In this document: piece by piece, positions 42,185 through 51,673 of the stretch | Layout of the letters: each line of letters begins with the position of its first letter | Position numbering within the stretch: the stretch's first letter is position 1 | Assembly (NCBI RefSeq): GCF_003958625.1 | Contig: NZ_RSEL01000028.1 | Coordinates: forward strand, 291,501-355,500 | From: Tsuneonella rigui | Lineage (GTDB): Bacteria; Pseudomonadota; Alphaproteobacteria; Sphingomonadales; Sphingomonadaceae | Reading direction: 5' to 3' | DNA: 64,000 bases | The notes under the pieces: model-generated | Told to the model about the DNA's origin: nothing | Seen by the model: only the letters and a program-made list of their open reading frames with translations | The model's database searches: none | Program-made: the position numbers and the translations under genes

Positions 42185-42505
42185 ATGCTCCTTCTCACCT
42201 GCCCCCACTGCGGTCCGCGCGATGAAACCGAATTCAGCTGCGGCGGGGAAAGTCACATCGCTCGCCCATCGCTCGAGGCCACCGATGACGCGTGGGCAGA
42301 CTATGTGTTCTTCAGAACCAATCCGATGGGCGTGACCTTCGAACGCTGGCGGCATGCCTACGGCTGCGGCTGCTGGTTCAATGTCGCCCGCGATGTCGTC
42401 AATCATCGTATCCTGGCCACCTACGCGATGACCGATCCGAAGCCAGCAACGTCAGAGACGGCAATATCGAATGGGCTTCAGCAGTCGGCGGAGCTGGCGC
42501 GATGA
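42185..42505 (+). CDS. soxD: sarcosine oxidase, delta subunit
   Basis: Zinc-binding subunit of 106 residues. Ligands CPHC (Cys6, Cys9) at the N-terminus and His57/Cys61 in RHAYGCGCWFNV match the SoxD pattern. It starts 11 bases after soxB and overlaps soxA by ATGA. It has a structural role in the heterotetramer. Confidence 0.95.
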   Translation: MLLLTCPHCGPRDETEFSCGGESHIARPSLEATDDAWADYVFFRTNPMGVTFERWRHAYGCGCWFNVARDVVNHRILATYAMTDPKPATSETAISNGLQQSAELAR

Positions 42506-45282
42506 GCGGAGGGTCGAGAAGAGAATTCGCCACCGGGATCGATATCAGCCGCGCATTGCGCTTTCGCTTCAACAATCGGTCTTACGTCGGACACCCGGGC
42601 GACACGCTTGCATCTGCGCTGCTTGCCAATGGTGTCCAACTGCTGGCGCGAAGCTTCAAGTACCATCGGCCCAGAGGCATCCTCGCGGCCGGGGCCGAAG
42701 AGCCGAATGCCATTGTGCAATTGGGCACTGGAGAAGCAGCCGAGCCCAATCTGAAGGCGACAGAGATCGAACTTTTTGACGGCCTGGTTGCACGAAGCGT
42801 CAACTGCTGGCCCAGCCCTTCCTTCGATTTGCGAAGCGCTTACCAATTGGCCGCCCCGTTGATGGGCGCCGGCTTCTACTACAAGACCTTCATGTGGCCC
42901 GATTGGCACCTGTTCGAAGGACCGATCCGGCGGGCAGCGGGATTGGGGATTGCCCCGCAGGACCCTGATCCGGATCGTTACATCCACAAATACGCAGCGT
43001 GCGATGTTCTGGTTGTCGGCGGGGGCCCGGCCGGGCTTGCGTCGGCTTGGGAAGCAGCTGAAGCCGGCTTGGACGTTATCCTCGCCGAGATAGATTTCAG
43101 GTTGGGTGGTTCCTCTCTTTGGAGAGGGGAAAGGAACGAGGCTGAGCGGCTGGAAGCAGCACTTCGAGCCCACGCGAATGTCAGGGTCCTGACACGAACC
43201 AACGTCTTCGGGTACTACGATCACAACGCTCTCGTTGCTGTCGAGAAGCTCGACGGTGAAGGCGCACGCCAGCGGCTCTGGAAGTTCCGAGCCAAACGAG
43301 TCGTGCTCGCGACCGGAGCCATCGAGCGGCCCCTCGTGTTCGCCAACAACGATCGGCCGGGTGTCATGCTGGCCTCGGCCGCCCAATCGTATCTGCGCCG
43401 CTGGGGCATCCTCCACGGTCGACAGATCGTTGTTTTTACGAACAACAACAGTGCCTACGAGGCGGCCACCTCATTCGTGGAAGCCGGAGCTGACGTCACA
43501 ATCATTGACGTCCGCCCTCGTGCGAAGATTCCAGATATCGCTGCCGTGCGCGTTCTCCCCGGCCACGTCGTGAAAGCCGTCGTAGGGCGGCGCGCCGCCA
43601 ACGGCGTCACCATAGGGGCGCTGGATGGAGGACAAACATTCACCCTGCAATGCGATCTCGTGTTGATGTCGGGCGGCTGGTCGCCAACCGTTCATCTGTT
43701 CTCCCAGTCCGGAGGGTCGTTGCGTTTCGACGAAGCCACGCAGTCGTTCATCCCCAATCGCGCTGTGCAGGCAGTCGAGTGCGTGGGCGCGGCGGCAGGT
43801 GAATTGTCCGGGCTTGATATCGAGCCCCTTTGGGAAGTGCCCGGACCGGGACCCAAGTTCGTGGACTTCGCAAACGATGTCACCGCGAAGGATATTGGGC
43901 TCGCACGAGAGCACAGCTTTATCTCGGTGGAGCACCTCAAACGCTACACCACTCTGGGCATGGGCATCGACCAGGGCAAGACGTCGAATGTCAACGGCCT
44001 GGCCATTATGGGAGAGTTGACCGCGCGAGCGCCTGGTGATGTCGGTACGACCAAATTCCGGCCGCCCTACACGCCAGTTACCTTTGGCGCGCTAGCCGGC
44101 CCCCTGGTCGGCGATCTGTACCGCCCCGTAAGATACCTGCCGGCTCACGATTGGCACGCTGCGCATGGGGCGGTGTTCGAGGAATACGGCGGCTGGGCGC
44201 GGCCGACGGCATATCCGTTCCCTGGTGAGACTTGGGAACAGGCAGCGCAGCGGGAAGCGGCAACCGCCAGGAAAGGGTGCGTCCTCCTCGACGCTTCGCC
44301 GCTCGGGAAGATCGAGGTCGTCGGGAAGGACGCCGGCACCTTCCTCGATCGTATCTATGTGGGGAACGCATCGTCATTAAAGGTGGGCAGCGCGCGCTAT
44401 GGGCTGATGCTCAACGAAAATGGCATCATCATTGACGACGGCGTTTTCGTGCGGCTCCGCGAAGATCGCTACCTCGTTCATACCACTAGCAGCGGGGCCG
44501 ATCGCATTGCGGCGATGTTCGATGAATGGCTCCAATGCGAATGGACGGGCCTCGACGTTGCTATCCTCCCCACGACCACGCAGTGGGCAACGCTCACCGT
44601 TAGCGGACCGGATGCAAGCGAAGTCATCCGCGAGACCGGCACCGATATCGATCTGGATGACTTCCCCCATATGACCTTCCGTGAAGGATCAGTGGCACAG
44701 CTGTCCGCACGCGTTCTGCGAGCGAGCTTTACCGGGGAGGCAAGCTACGAAATCAGCGTCGAAGCAAGTAACGCAACCCAACTCGTCGGCGCTCTCGAAC
44801 GCGCAGGGCGGCCGCTCCTATTGATGCCTATGGGCATCGAGGCGCTGATGATCTTGCGCACTGAGAAAGGCTTTCTCCATGTCGGTGTCGACACGGATGG
44901 CACGACCCTTCCAGGCGACGTTGGCATGGCCGGGCCGATCGCTCGAAAGGCATCGGATTTCATCGGCCGCAGGTCGCTTTTGCGTCAGGAAGCCTTGCGT
45001 GAGGATCGCTTGCAGCTCGTCGGCTTGCAAAGTCATAAGGGTGTGCTCCCCGTCGGGGCCCAAGTGCTACGGGACAGATCGGTGCCAGGCCCGAGCGATG
45101 GATTTGTAACGTCTAGCTACCATAGTCCGACGCTCGACGGCCCAGTTGCTTTGGGACTTGTTCGCGCGGGAAGATCACGCATTGGCGAGCGGGTCAAGCT
45201 GTATGACATGGGAGAACACCATTCGGCCGAGATCGTCGATACCGTTTTCTTCGATAAAGCCGGGGAGAGGCTCCGTGCATAG
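42502..45282 (+). CDS. soxA: sarcosine oxidase, alpha subunit
   Basis: Large subunit of 926 residues. The N-terminal ferredoxin-like domain (residues 15-100) contains ANGVQLLARSFKYHRPRG. A Rossmann domain with VVGGGPAGLASAWEAAEAG binds NAD, and the C-terminal part (from about 570) is the folate-binding aminomethyltransferase (GCV_T) domain. The start at 42502 overlaps the soxD stop (ATGA); an earlier in-frame start lies inside soxD. The subunit transfers the methyl-derived carbon to tetrahydrofolate as 5,10-methylene-THF, which the adjacent FolD and PurU can process. Confidence 0.95.
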   Translation: MSGGSRREFATGIDISRALRFRFNNRSYVGHPGDTLASALLANGVQLLARSFKYHRPRGILAAGAEEPNAIVQLGTGEAAEPNLKATEIELFDGLVARSVNCWPSPSFDLRSAYQLAAPLMGAGFYYKTFMWPDWHLFEGPIRRAAGLGIAPQDPDPDRYIHKYAACDVLVVGGGPAGLASAWEAAEAGLDVILAEIDFRLGGSSLWRGERNEAERLEAALRAHANVRVLTRTNVFGYYDHNALVAVEKLDGEGARQRLWKFRAKRVVLATGAIERPLVFANNDRPGVMLASAAQSYLRRWGILHGRQIVVFTNNNSAYEAATSFVEAGADVTIIDVRPRAKIPDIAAVRVLPGHVVKAVVGRRAANGVTIGALDGGQTFTLQCDLVLMSGGWSPTVHLFSQSGGSLRFDEATQSFIPNRAVQAVECVGAAAGELSGLDIEPLWEVPGPGPKFVDFANDVTAKDIGLAREHSFISVEHLKRYTTLGMGIDQGKTSNVNGLAIMGELTARAPGDVGTTKFRPPYTPVTFGALAGPLVGDLYRPVRYLPAHDWHAAHGAVFEEYGGWARPTAYPFPGETWEQAAQREAATARKGCVLLDASPLGKIEVVGKDAGTFLDRIYVGNASSLKVGSARYGLMLNENGIIIDDGVFVRLREDRYLVHTTSSGADRIAAMFDEWLQCEWTGLDVAILPTTTQWATLTVSGPDASEVIRETGTDIDLDDFPHMTFREGSVAQLSARVLRASFTGEASYEISVEASNATQLVGALERAGRPLLLMPMGIEALMILRTEKGFLHVGVDTDGTTLPGDVGMAGPIARKASDFIGRRSLLRQEALREDRLQLVGLQSHKGVLPVGAQVLRDRSVPGPSDGFVTSSYHSPTLDGPVALGLVRAGRSRIGERVKLYDMGEHHSAEIVDTVFFDKAGERLRA

Positions 45283-45796
45283 CCTTGCCCCACTGAAGCT
45301 CAGTTCGCCGAACTTCACGCGAACAAATGCCCGCCTTCCCGGACGGCTTCTCGACGGATTGGCAGCAATCCAGATCAAGATCCCGCCATGCCGGGAGGGA
45401 AATCTCGCGCGTTCGTTTGGGCTACCCGGACCGTTGGCGAGAGTGGAAATCGATCATCTCGAAGCGCTCTGGATGGGACCCGGGGAGTGGTTGGCGCTAA
45501 CGCCTCACGAGCATCTCGCCGCCCTCGGTGAATTCGAGGCGCGACTCTCAACATTCGGAATAGCCACAATTCGCTGCGACAGCAGACTGGCTATCCTCGA
45601 GCTTATGGCGACAGCGGAGCTCATGTCGGGCCTGACTGGCCTGCCGACGCACGCGATAGCCCCCGGGAGGGTCGCGCGCACGCGTCTAGCAGACCTTCCT
45701 GTGACAATTTCTTCGGTCGCGGACGGCGTCATTCGGATGATTTTCGATCGCACCTACGCTTCGCACATGTTCGCGTGGCTTGATCGCACGACCTGA
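45275..45796 (+). CDS. soxG: sarcosine oxidase, gamma subunit
   Basis: A small subunit of 173 residues. It carries WMGPGEWLALTP and the DLTGLP-like GLTGLPTHAIAPGRVARTRLADLPV pattern (shortened) of SoxG, ending in RTYASHMFAWL. The GTG at 45275 has GGAGAGG upstream and overlaps the soxA stop by 8 bases. It completes soxBDAG. Confidence 0.92.
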   Translation: MHSLAPLKLSSPNFTRTNARLPGRLLDGLAAIQIKIPPCREGNLARSFGLPGPLARVEIDHLEALWMGPGEWLALTPHEHLAALGEFEARLSTFGIATIRCDSRLAILELMATAELMSGLTGLPTHAIAPGRVARTRLADLPVTISSVADGVIRMIFDRTYASHMFAWLDRTT

Positions 45797-45813
45797 TCCC
45801 TGGAGCTTCCCCC

Positions 45814-46665
45814 GTGTCTCACATCCTGCTTGCAAATTGCCCCGATGCGCCCGGCATCAGCGCCGCTGTCACCGGTTTCATTGCCGAACAGGAAGGCTTC
45901 ATTCTCGACAGCCAGCAGCACGGCGACGAAGCGACGGGGCAATTCTTCTTACGCATCGCCTTCCGCGCGGTGGAGGGCGCCGAGCTCAACTCTGACCAGC
46001 TGTCTGGCGGGTTTGAGGGGGTGGCGAGCAAGTTCCAGATGCGCTGGGCCATCTACAAAACTGCGCAGAAGCCACGCACCTTGCTGGCGGTGTCGCGCTT
46101 TGGTCATTGCCTGAACGATCTTCTCCATCGGTGGCGCACTGGAAGCCTCCCGGTCGACATCGTGGGCGTTGTTTCCAACCACAGCGACATGCGGCCGCTC
46201 GTGGAGTGGCATGGCTTGGACTACCACCACCTCCCGATCACCGCGGCCACCAAGGTTGAGCAGGAGCAAGCCTTCCGCGACGTGATCGAGGCAAGCGGCG
46301 CCGAGCTCGTCGTACTCGCGCGCTACATGCAGATCCTGTCAGACGATTTCGCAAGGTATCTGTCGGGCCGCTGCATCAATATTCACCACAGCTTCTTGCC
46401 CTCTTTCAAGGGCGCAAAACCATATCATCAGGCCTTCGATCGCGGCGTGAAGATCATTGGCGCGACGGCCCACTATGTGACCGGTGACCTCGACGAAGGA
46501 CCGATCATCGAGCAGGACGTCGAGCGGGTCGACCACGGCTGGCCCGCCGCCCGCTTGGTGGAAGCCGGGCAAGACATCGAGGCCCGGGTGCTGGCCCGCG
46601 CGGTGCGTTGGCATGCAGAGCGACGCATCGTTCTCAATGGCAACAAGACGGTTGTATTCCAGTGA
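45814..46665 (+). CDS. purU: formyltetrahydrofolate deformylase
   Basis: Releases formate and THF from 10-formyl-THF; 283 residues with an N-terminal ACT domain (about 1-85) and a C-terminal formyltransferase-fold hydrolase. Catalytic positions are visible in VSNHSDM, NIHHSFLPSFKGAKPYHQA and the Asp in GDLDEGPII. The start is a GTG at 45814, 17 bases after soxG. It overlaps folD by GTGA. With soxBDAG and folD it forms a route from N-methyl groups to formate, keeping the folate pool free. Confidence 0.95.
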   Translation: MSHILLANCPDAPGISAAVTGFIAEQEGFILDSQQHGDEATGQFFLRIAFRAVEGAELNSDQLSGGFEGVASKFQMRWAIYKTAQKPRTLLAVSRFGHCLNDLLHRWRTGSLPVDIVGVVSNHSDMRPLVEWHGLDYHHLPITAATKVEQEQAFRDVIEASGAELVVLARYMQILSDDFARYLSGRCINIHHSFLPSFKGAKPYHQAFDRGVKIIGATAHYVTGDLDEGPIIEQDVERVDHGWPAARLVEAGQDIEARVLARAVRWHAERRIVLNGNKTVVFQ

Positions 46666-47546
46666 GCGCACCCGCGCGCGTCGCTACGCCACCAACGGCC
46701 GCAATCATCGACGGCCGCGCGCTTGCCAGGAACATGCGCTGCGATATCCGCGCCAGGGTCGTTGACTTCGTCAGTCGACACGGAGTGGTTCCCGGGCTCG
46801 CCGTTATACTCGTGGGTGACGATCCCGCATCAGCAATATACGTGGGCAACAAGATCAAGGCCTGCGAGCAAGTCGGGATACATTCGCGCACAATCCGCTG
46901 TGATCAGGGCGTGACCACCGCAGACTTGCTGGCGCTCGTCGAGACCCTCAACCGCGACCCGGCCATACACGGCATTCTCATTCAGCTGCCGCTGCCGGCC
47001 CATATCGATATGCCGGCCGTCCTCGATGCGATTGACGTCAACAAGGATGTGGACGGCTTCCATCTCTACAACATCGGCGGCCTCATCGTCGGCAGCACCG
47101 TGTTCTCACCGTGCACCCCGTATGGCGTTCTCAAGCTGCTCGAACATGCAAACATTCCCATCGAAGGCCAGAACGTCGTCGTCGTTGGCGCGAGCAATAT
47201 CGTGGGCAAGCCTACTGCGCTGATGTTGATGGCACGCGATGCGACTGTTTCGATCTGTCACGCCAAGACCCGCGACCTCGCCCAGTTTACAATCCTTGCC
47301 GACATTCTCGTCGTTGCGGCCGGTGTGCCGCGTCTCATAGTGCCGCAGATGGTAAAACAGGGTGCCGTCGTGATTGACGTGGGCATTAATCGTTTGCCTG
47401 ACGGGACGATCATCGGCGACGTGGATTTTGACGGGGTAGCGCGCAAAGCTTCTCATATCACTCCGGTTCCGGGCGGGGTCGGACCGATGACTGTGACGAT
47501 GCTGTTGTCGAACACGGTAGATGCCGCGGCCCGTTTCATCGTTTGA
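46662..47546 (+). CDS. folD: bifunctional methylenetetrahydrofolate dehydrogenase/cyclohydrolase
   Basis: NADP-dependent oxidation of 5,10-methylene-THF and hydrolysis to 10-formyl-THF; 294 residues, standard length. Visible are SAIYVGNKIKAC (catalytic Tyr and Lys), NKDVDGFH, PCTPYGVL, the cofactor motif GASNIVGKP and PGGVGPMTVTML. The GTG start overlaps the purU stop. It is the middle step of the C1 route in this operon and probably an operon-specific copy beside a housekeeping gene elsewhere (inference). Confidence 0.95.
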   Translation: MSAPARVATPPTAAIIDGRALARNMRCDIRARVVDFVSRHGVVPGLAVILVGDDPASAIYVGNKIKACEQVGIHSRTIRCDQGVTTADLLALVETLNRDPAIHGILIQLPLPAHIDMPAVLDAIDVNKDVDGFHLYNIGGLIVGSTVFSPCTPYGVLKLLEHANIPIEGQNVVVVGASNIVGKPTALMLMARDATVSICHAKTRDLAQFTILADILVVAAGVPRLIVPQMVKQGAVVIDVGINRLPDGTIIGDVDFDGVARKASHITPVPGGVGPMTVTMLLSNTVDAAARFIV

Positions 47547-47588
47547 TTTCCGGCGCGGTAAGTTCTCCCGATATTCCGGGGTAGACTG

Positions 47589-49547
47589 ATGAAAAGCGAT
47601 ATACGATCTGAACCACATTACAGCGAAATCAGTGCGTTCTACACCGCGCTTTACGCGCCGGGCTCAGGACATTTGCACTGGGGAGGCGATGTCTCGGCAG
47701 ACATCACTGGCGAGATCATCGCTTTCGTCGGGCAGCGGTTTGAGGGCAAATTGGAAGATGCGCCGCGAAATGCCCTGTACCGCGCGGGTGCAAACGGCAA
47801 GGTGACCCCTGTCGCTGGCGGTTCGGATGCGATGCTGCCCCGGGTATCACCAGATGGCAGGCACATTGCCTGGGTAGTGCCCGGAAATGAAGGCAGCGCG
47901 GTTCGTGTGGCAGACCCCGATACGAGAGGGTTCCGCGATCACCAGGTCCCGGGCCTGATCGAAACGCTGGCGTGGTCCAGCGATTCCGTGAGGCTCCTGA
48001 TGGTCGTTGCCGATTCAGGTGCTGACACCGCAGGGATTCATGGCGGGCAGACCATGCGTGCGTCATCTGATTTGCCAGACTGGCTGCCTGAACTCTCGAC
48101 ACCCGCGGGAAGCGGCACTTGGCGACGCGCTTGGGTGCTCGATATGAAAAATGGATCCTTCCGCCGCGCGGGGCCGGACAATATCAATATTTGGGATGCG
48201 TGCTGGGCGGGTGACCGCATCGCTGCTGTTGTCAGCGATCTGCCCGGTGAAGGCGAATGGTACCGCTCGTTCATTGTCGAGATCGACATGGAGGCCGGTT
48301 CAAAACGTATCCTCTACCGACCCATCGACCAGATCGGCCCTCTTAGTGCGTCACCAGACGGCCGGTGGCTTCTCTTCGTGGAAGCGTTCTGCAGCGACCG
48401 CGGACTTGCCTGCGGAACCCTGAAACGCCTCGACCTCAGCCAGGGCGCGGTTCATGAGGTAGACACTAACTCTGTCGAAGTGAGCCACGTTGAATGGGCG
48501 GGGAATCATGCGATTTTCGCTGGAATGCACGGTCTCTCGACCGTTGTTGGGCGCGTCAAGCAAGACGGCAGTTCGACCGTTCTCTGGCGTTCCGATCATG
48601 AGACTTGCGGAGAATGGCTCCCGTGGGCTCGATCCCACCCTGCTGGTGCCCTGATCGCAGTAGAAAGCTACGGTCTCGCTCCGCGCCTGGCGATTGCGTC
48701 GCCGGGCGCCCTCACCGTGCTGCTCGATTTTGGTGCCCCTCAGGCAGAGGTGGCAAACCGTGGCGCCGCGGTACGGCGCGTTTCCTGGCAAGCCAAGGAC
48801 GGGCGCGAGATCGATGGCCTGCTCGTCGAACCTGAAGGGCTCACAGGCCGGGCCCCCATGGTCGTCGATATCCATGGCGGGCCGGTATGGGCCAGTCGCC
48901 CGCGCTGGGCAGCTCGCACTCGGGCAACCCCGGCGATGGTGGCTCGGGGCTGGAGAGTCCTCTATCCCAATCCGCGCGGCAGTTCGGGATATGGTCAGGA
49001 TTTTGCGCGCGCCGTGCTTGGCGACATGGGCGGAGCCGACGCCGCCGATTTGTTGGCAGGCATCGAGGCGATGGTGACCATGGGTGTGGCCGATCCGGCG
49101 AAGATAGCCTGCACCGGATCGAGTTACGGCGGTTTCATGTCGGCGCTATTGCCAACGCTGGACCAGTGCTTCGCCGCGGCTGCGCCGATCTCGCCGGTCG
49201 TCAACTGGTTGAGTCAGCATGGGACCTCGCAGATCCCTTACTTTGACGAGATGTTCCTGGCTTCGTCCGCGTACGATGGCGCGTTGCACTTTGAACGTAG
49301 TCCGGTGATGCAGGCTCACAGAAATGTCAGTCCCACCCTCCTGTTGGCCGGCGGACTGGACCGCAACACGCCGGCTGAACAAGCCCGTGAATACTACACC
49401 GCCTTGCAGGCAAATGGGACTGATTGTGCTTTGCTTGTCTACCCTACCGAAGGCCACAGCGTGCGCGGCTGGCCAGCCTACCTCGACAGCGCCGCGCGCA
49501 TCCTGTCCTGGTTCGATTTGAAATTCGGCCGATCGGGCGGGCGGTAG
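47589..49547 (+). CDS. S9 family serine peptidase (acylaminoacyl-peptidase-like)
   Basis: Prolyl-oligopeptidase-family enzyme of 652 residues. The N-terminal beta-propeller spans about 30-390, and the C-terminal alpha/beta hydrolase carries the nucleophile Ser512 in GSSYGGFM, an Asp in GGLDRNTP and His in EGHSVRG. No signal peptide is present, so it is cytoplasmic. It starts 42 bases after folD and is likely co-transcribed with the sarcosine oxidase genes. Enzymes of this family cut short or N-blocked peptides, often next to Pro or modified residues, which would suit N-methylated peptides (inference). Confidence 0.93.
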   Translation: MKSDIRSEPHYSEISAFYTALYAPGSGHLHWGGDVSADITGEIIAFVGQRFEGKLEDAPRNALYRAGANGKVTPVAGGSDAMLPRVSPDGRHIAWVVPGNEGSAVRVADPDTRGFRDHQVPGLIETLAWSSDSVRLLMVVADSGADTAGIHGGQTMRASSDLPDWLPELSTPAGSGTWRRAWVLDMKNGSFRRAGPDNINIWDACWAGDRIAAVVSDLPGEGEWYRSFIVEIDMEAGSKRILYRPIDQIGPLSASPDGRWLLFVEAFCSDRGLACGTLKRLDLSQGAVHEVDTNSVEVSHVEWAGNHAIFAGMHGLSTVVGRVKQDGSSTVLWRSDHETCGEWLPWARSHPAGALIAVESYGLAPRLAIASPGALTVLLDFGAPQAEVANRGAAVRRVSWQAKDGREIDGLLVEPEGLTGRAPMVVDIHGGPVWASRPRWAARTRATPAMVARGWRVLYPNPRGSSGYGQDFARAVLGDMGGADAADLLAGIEAMVTMGVADPAKIACTGSSYGGFMSALLPTLDQCFAAAAPISPVVNWLSQHGTSQIPYFDEMFLASSAYDGALHFERSPVMQAHRNVSPTLLLAGGLDRNTPAEQAREYYTALQANGTDCALLVYPTEGHSVRGWPAYLDSAARILSWFDLKFGRSGGR

Positions 49548-49615
49548 AGCGTTTCAGCCGGCCGCGTCCCGCGAGCACGAGAAAGGGCGTCGAACCGCTT
49601 CCTTGCAGGTAAGCA

Positions 49616-50749
49616 CTAGACAGGCACCAGCCAGCCATGGCGGTCCGGAGAGACACCAAACTGAACGCTGGTAACGAGCTGGCGCAAGATGCTGGAAACC
49701 GGACCCGGCTTTCCGTCACCGATGGTGAAAGTGCGATTGGAACTGGCTACCTTTCCGACAGCAGTGATCGACGCCGCCGTCCCGCACGCAAACGTTTCCG
49801 TCAAAAGTCCCGTTGCCGCGTCATCGGCCCACTGTTCCATCGAATATCGCTGCTCTTGCACATGGAGCCCTTGGTCACGCAGAAGGGTAATGACGGTGTC
49901 ACGCGTTATGCCGGGAAGAATGGTGCCTGAAAGCGGCGGTGTAATTACGCTGCCATCCTTGAACGCGAAGAACAAATTCATTCCGCCGAGCTCTTCGATC
50001 CACCGGTTTTCTACCGCATCGAGGAAGACGACCTGATCGTACCCTCGTTCGATCGCATTGCGCTGTGGCAGCAAACTTGCGGCATAGTTGCCACAGCATT
50101 TTGCGGCACCAGTTCCACCGGGCGCCGCACGGGTATGATTCTCGCTAACCCACAGTGAAATCGCCGAGGAGCGGGAAGAAAAATAGCTCCCGACCGGGCT
50201 CGCAATGACCAGAAACGTGTAGGCTCTCGCCGGCCGCACCCCAAGAAATGGTTCGGATGCAAACATAAAGGGGCGGATGTAGAGCGCTCCTGCGGGCGCG
50301 TCTGGAAACCAGTCGCGATCTCTCTCGACGAGCTTTCGTACTGCTTCGACGAACAGCGTCTCGGGCAACCCCGGCATTGCCAGCCGATCCGCCGAAGAAT
50401 TGAACCGGCGAGCGTTGTCGAACGGACGGAATAACGCAGCCCCGCCATCCTTCTGGCGAAATGCCTTCATTCCTTCGAAGATCGATTGACCATAGTGAAG
50501 CGCAGCGGTGGCGGGGTCGAGCGACAGAGACGTGCGAGGGCCGAGGATAGCATCATGCCATCCCAAGCCCTCGGACCAGCTGATCGAAACCATATGATCA
50601 GTGAACACCGAGCCGAAGCCCGGATCGAGGAGCTGGGCTAGCCTCGCCTTGTATGGCGTCGGCGATGGGTGATTGATCACCTCAATACTTGGTTGATCGT
50701 CTGCAACTCGACGCTCCGGAAGGCTCGTATTCGCTCCTCCACTAGCCAT
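49616..50749 (-). CDS. ilvE: branched-chain amino acid aminotransferase
   Basis: PLP fold-type IV aminotransferase of 377 residues, the longer BCAT group. The PLP lysine is in AAKCCGNYAASLLPQ, followed by GYDQVVFLDAVENRWIEELGGMNLFF and the substrate-loop TETFACGTAA. I chose the ATG at 50749 with GGGAG 8 bases upstream; starts further upstream give no family-like sequence. It transfers the amino group of Leu, Ile or Val to 2-oxoglutarate. It is divergent from an Lrp-type regulator and convergent with the S9 peptidase, with 68 bases between. In this context it may handle valine/leucine released from a peptide. Confidence 0.93.
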   Translation of the reverse strand: MASGGANTSLPERRVADDQPSIEVINHPSPTPYKARLAQLLDPGFGSVFTDHMVSISWSEGLGWHDAILGPRTSLSLDPATAALHYGQSIFEGMKAFRQKDGGAALFRPFDNARRFNSSADRLAMPGLPETLFVEAVRKLVERDRDWFPDAPAGALYIRPFMFASEPFLGVRPARAYTFLVIASPVGSYFSSRSSAISLWVSENHTRAAPGGTGAAKCCGNYAASLLPQRNAIERGYDQVVFLDAVENRWIEELGGMNLFFAFKDGSVITPPLSGTILPGITRDTVITLLRDQGLHVQEQRYSMEQWADDAATGLLTETFACGTAASITAVGKVASSNRTFTIGDGKPGPVSSILRQLVTSVQFGVSPDRHGWLVPV

Positions 50750-50894
50750 CTTACCCGCTCCCATCACCTGTTCCACGAGGCGCGGGCGCCCTAGGCGAGC
50801 ACCAGCCCCAGGTTGCTTTCTCGCTATGGACTTTAGTTGAAACGGGCCCGAAGGTGTTCCGGATTTTTCGTAAGTTTTCGAGGTATAGGGGCCA

Positions 50895-51377
50895 ATGACA
50901 GCGGTAGCGGCCGAGGATAATTTACTGGATTTGCCAAATCGCCGAATATTGCGGCTATTGCAGCGCGATGGGCGGATTACGAACCAGCAGCTGTCGGAGC
51001 AGATCGGTCTATCGCCCGCCGCCACTCACGATCGGCTGCGTAAACTGCGCAATTCGGGGCTCATATTATCGATTGAGGCGCGGCTCGATCCAAAGCGGCT
51101 TGGGCTTGGCCTGCTTGTATTCCTGCAAGTCCAGATGGAGCGTAGCGCAGGCGATTTACTCGACGCGTTCGGTCACGGCGTGCAAGGCAAAGCCGAAATC
51201 CTCGAATGTCATATGGTAACCGGATCCTTTGATTTTCTCCTGAAGGTGCGTGTGCGTGATATGGACGACTTCAGGCAATTTCTTGGAAATCTGCTCGACG
51301 ACATACCGGGAATTCGGGAAACGCACACCTATGCCGTAATGCAAGAAGTTAAGAGTATAACGGCACTAGAACTCTGA
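50895..51377 (+). CDS. Lrp/AsnC-family regulator
   Basis: A regulator of 160 residues with an N-terminal helix-turn-helix (residues 15-60, ITNQQLSEQIGLSPAATHDRLRKL, shortened pattern) and a C-terminal RAM amino-acid-sensing domain (VTGSFDFLLKVRVRDMDDF). It is divergent from the ilvE-like gene, the usual place for an Lrp-type protein that responds to branched-chain or related amino acids. The 145-base spacer has AT-rich tracts near 50855-50875 suitable for Lrp binding. Confidence 0.94.
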   Translation: MTAVAAEDNLLDLPNRRILRLLQRDGRITNQQLSEQIGLSPAATHDRLRKLRNSGLILSIEARLDPKRLGLGLLVFLQVQMERSAGDLLDAFGHGVQGKAEILECHMVTGSFDFLLKVRVRDMDDFRQFLGNLLDDIPGIRETHTYAVMQEVKSITALEL

Positions 51378-51673
51378 ACCTGCAATTTGTGTTTATTATA
51401 CCTTTGATGTGATTTGTAGACTATTTTCGCATATACGAGGAGTTGTATGCTCTCCGTGCTATATAGGGGGTGGCGCCGGCGGAAGCTGCGCTTTTCGCTA
51501 CAAGCGCACCTTCGAACATCGCAACGCTTCGAAGCAGACAACCGCTTGACGGCCCAAGAGCCGCCGGTCAGCAAGGCGCCCAATGGCGGACATTGCGTGT
51601 CACGAATCAGCCTCCCAAAAGGCGACACCGCTGACCCAGCTGTTAGCGCTTTACTCACGCGTTCATTTCTAGC

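Noticed and set aside
42478-43416. 312-codon minus-strand frame
   Set aside because: Lies wholly within soxA on the opposite strand; soxA has complete domains.
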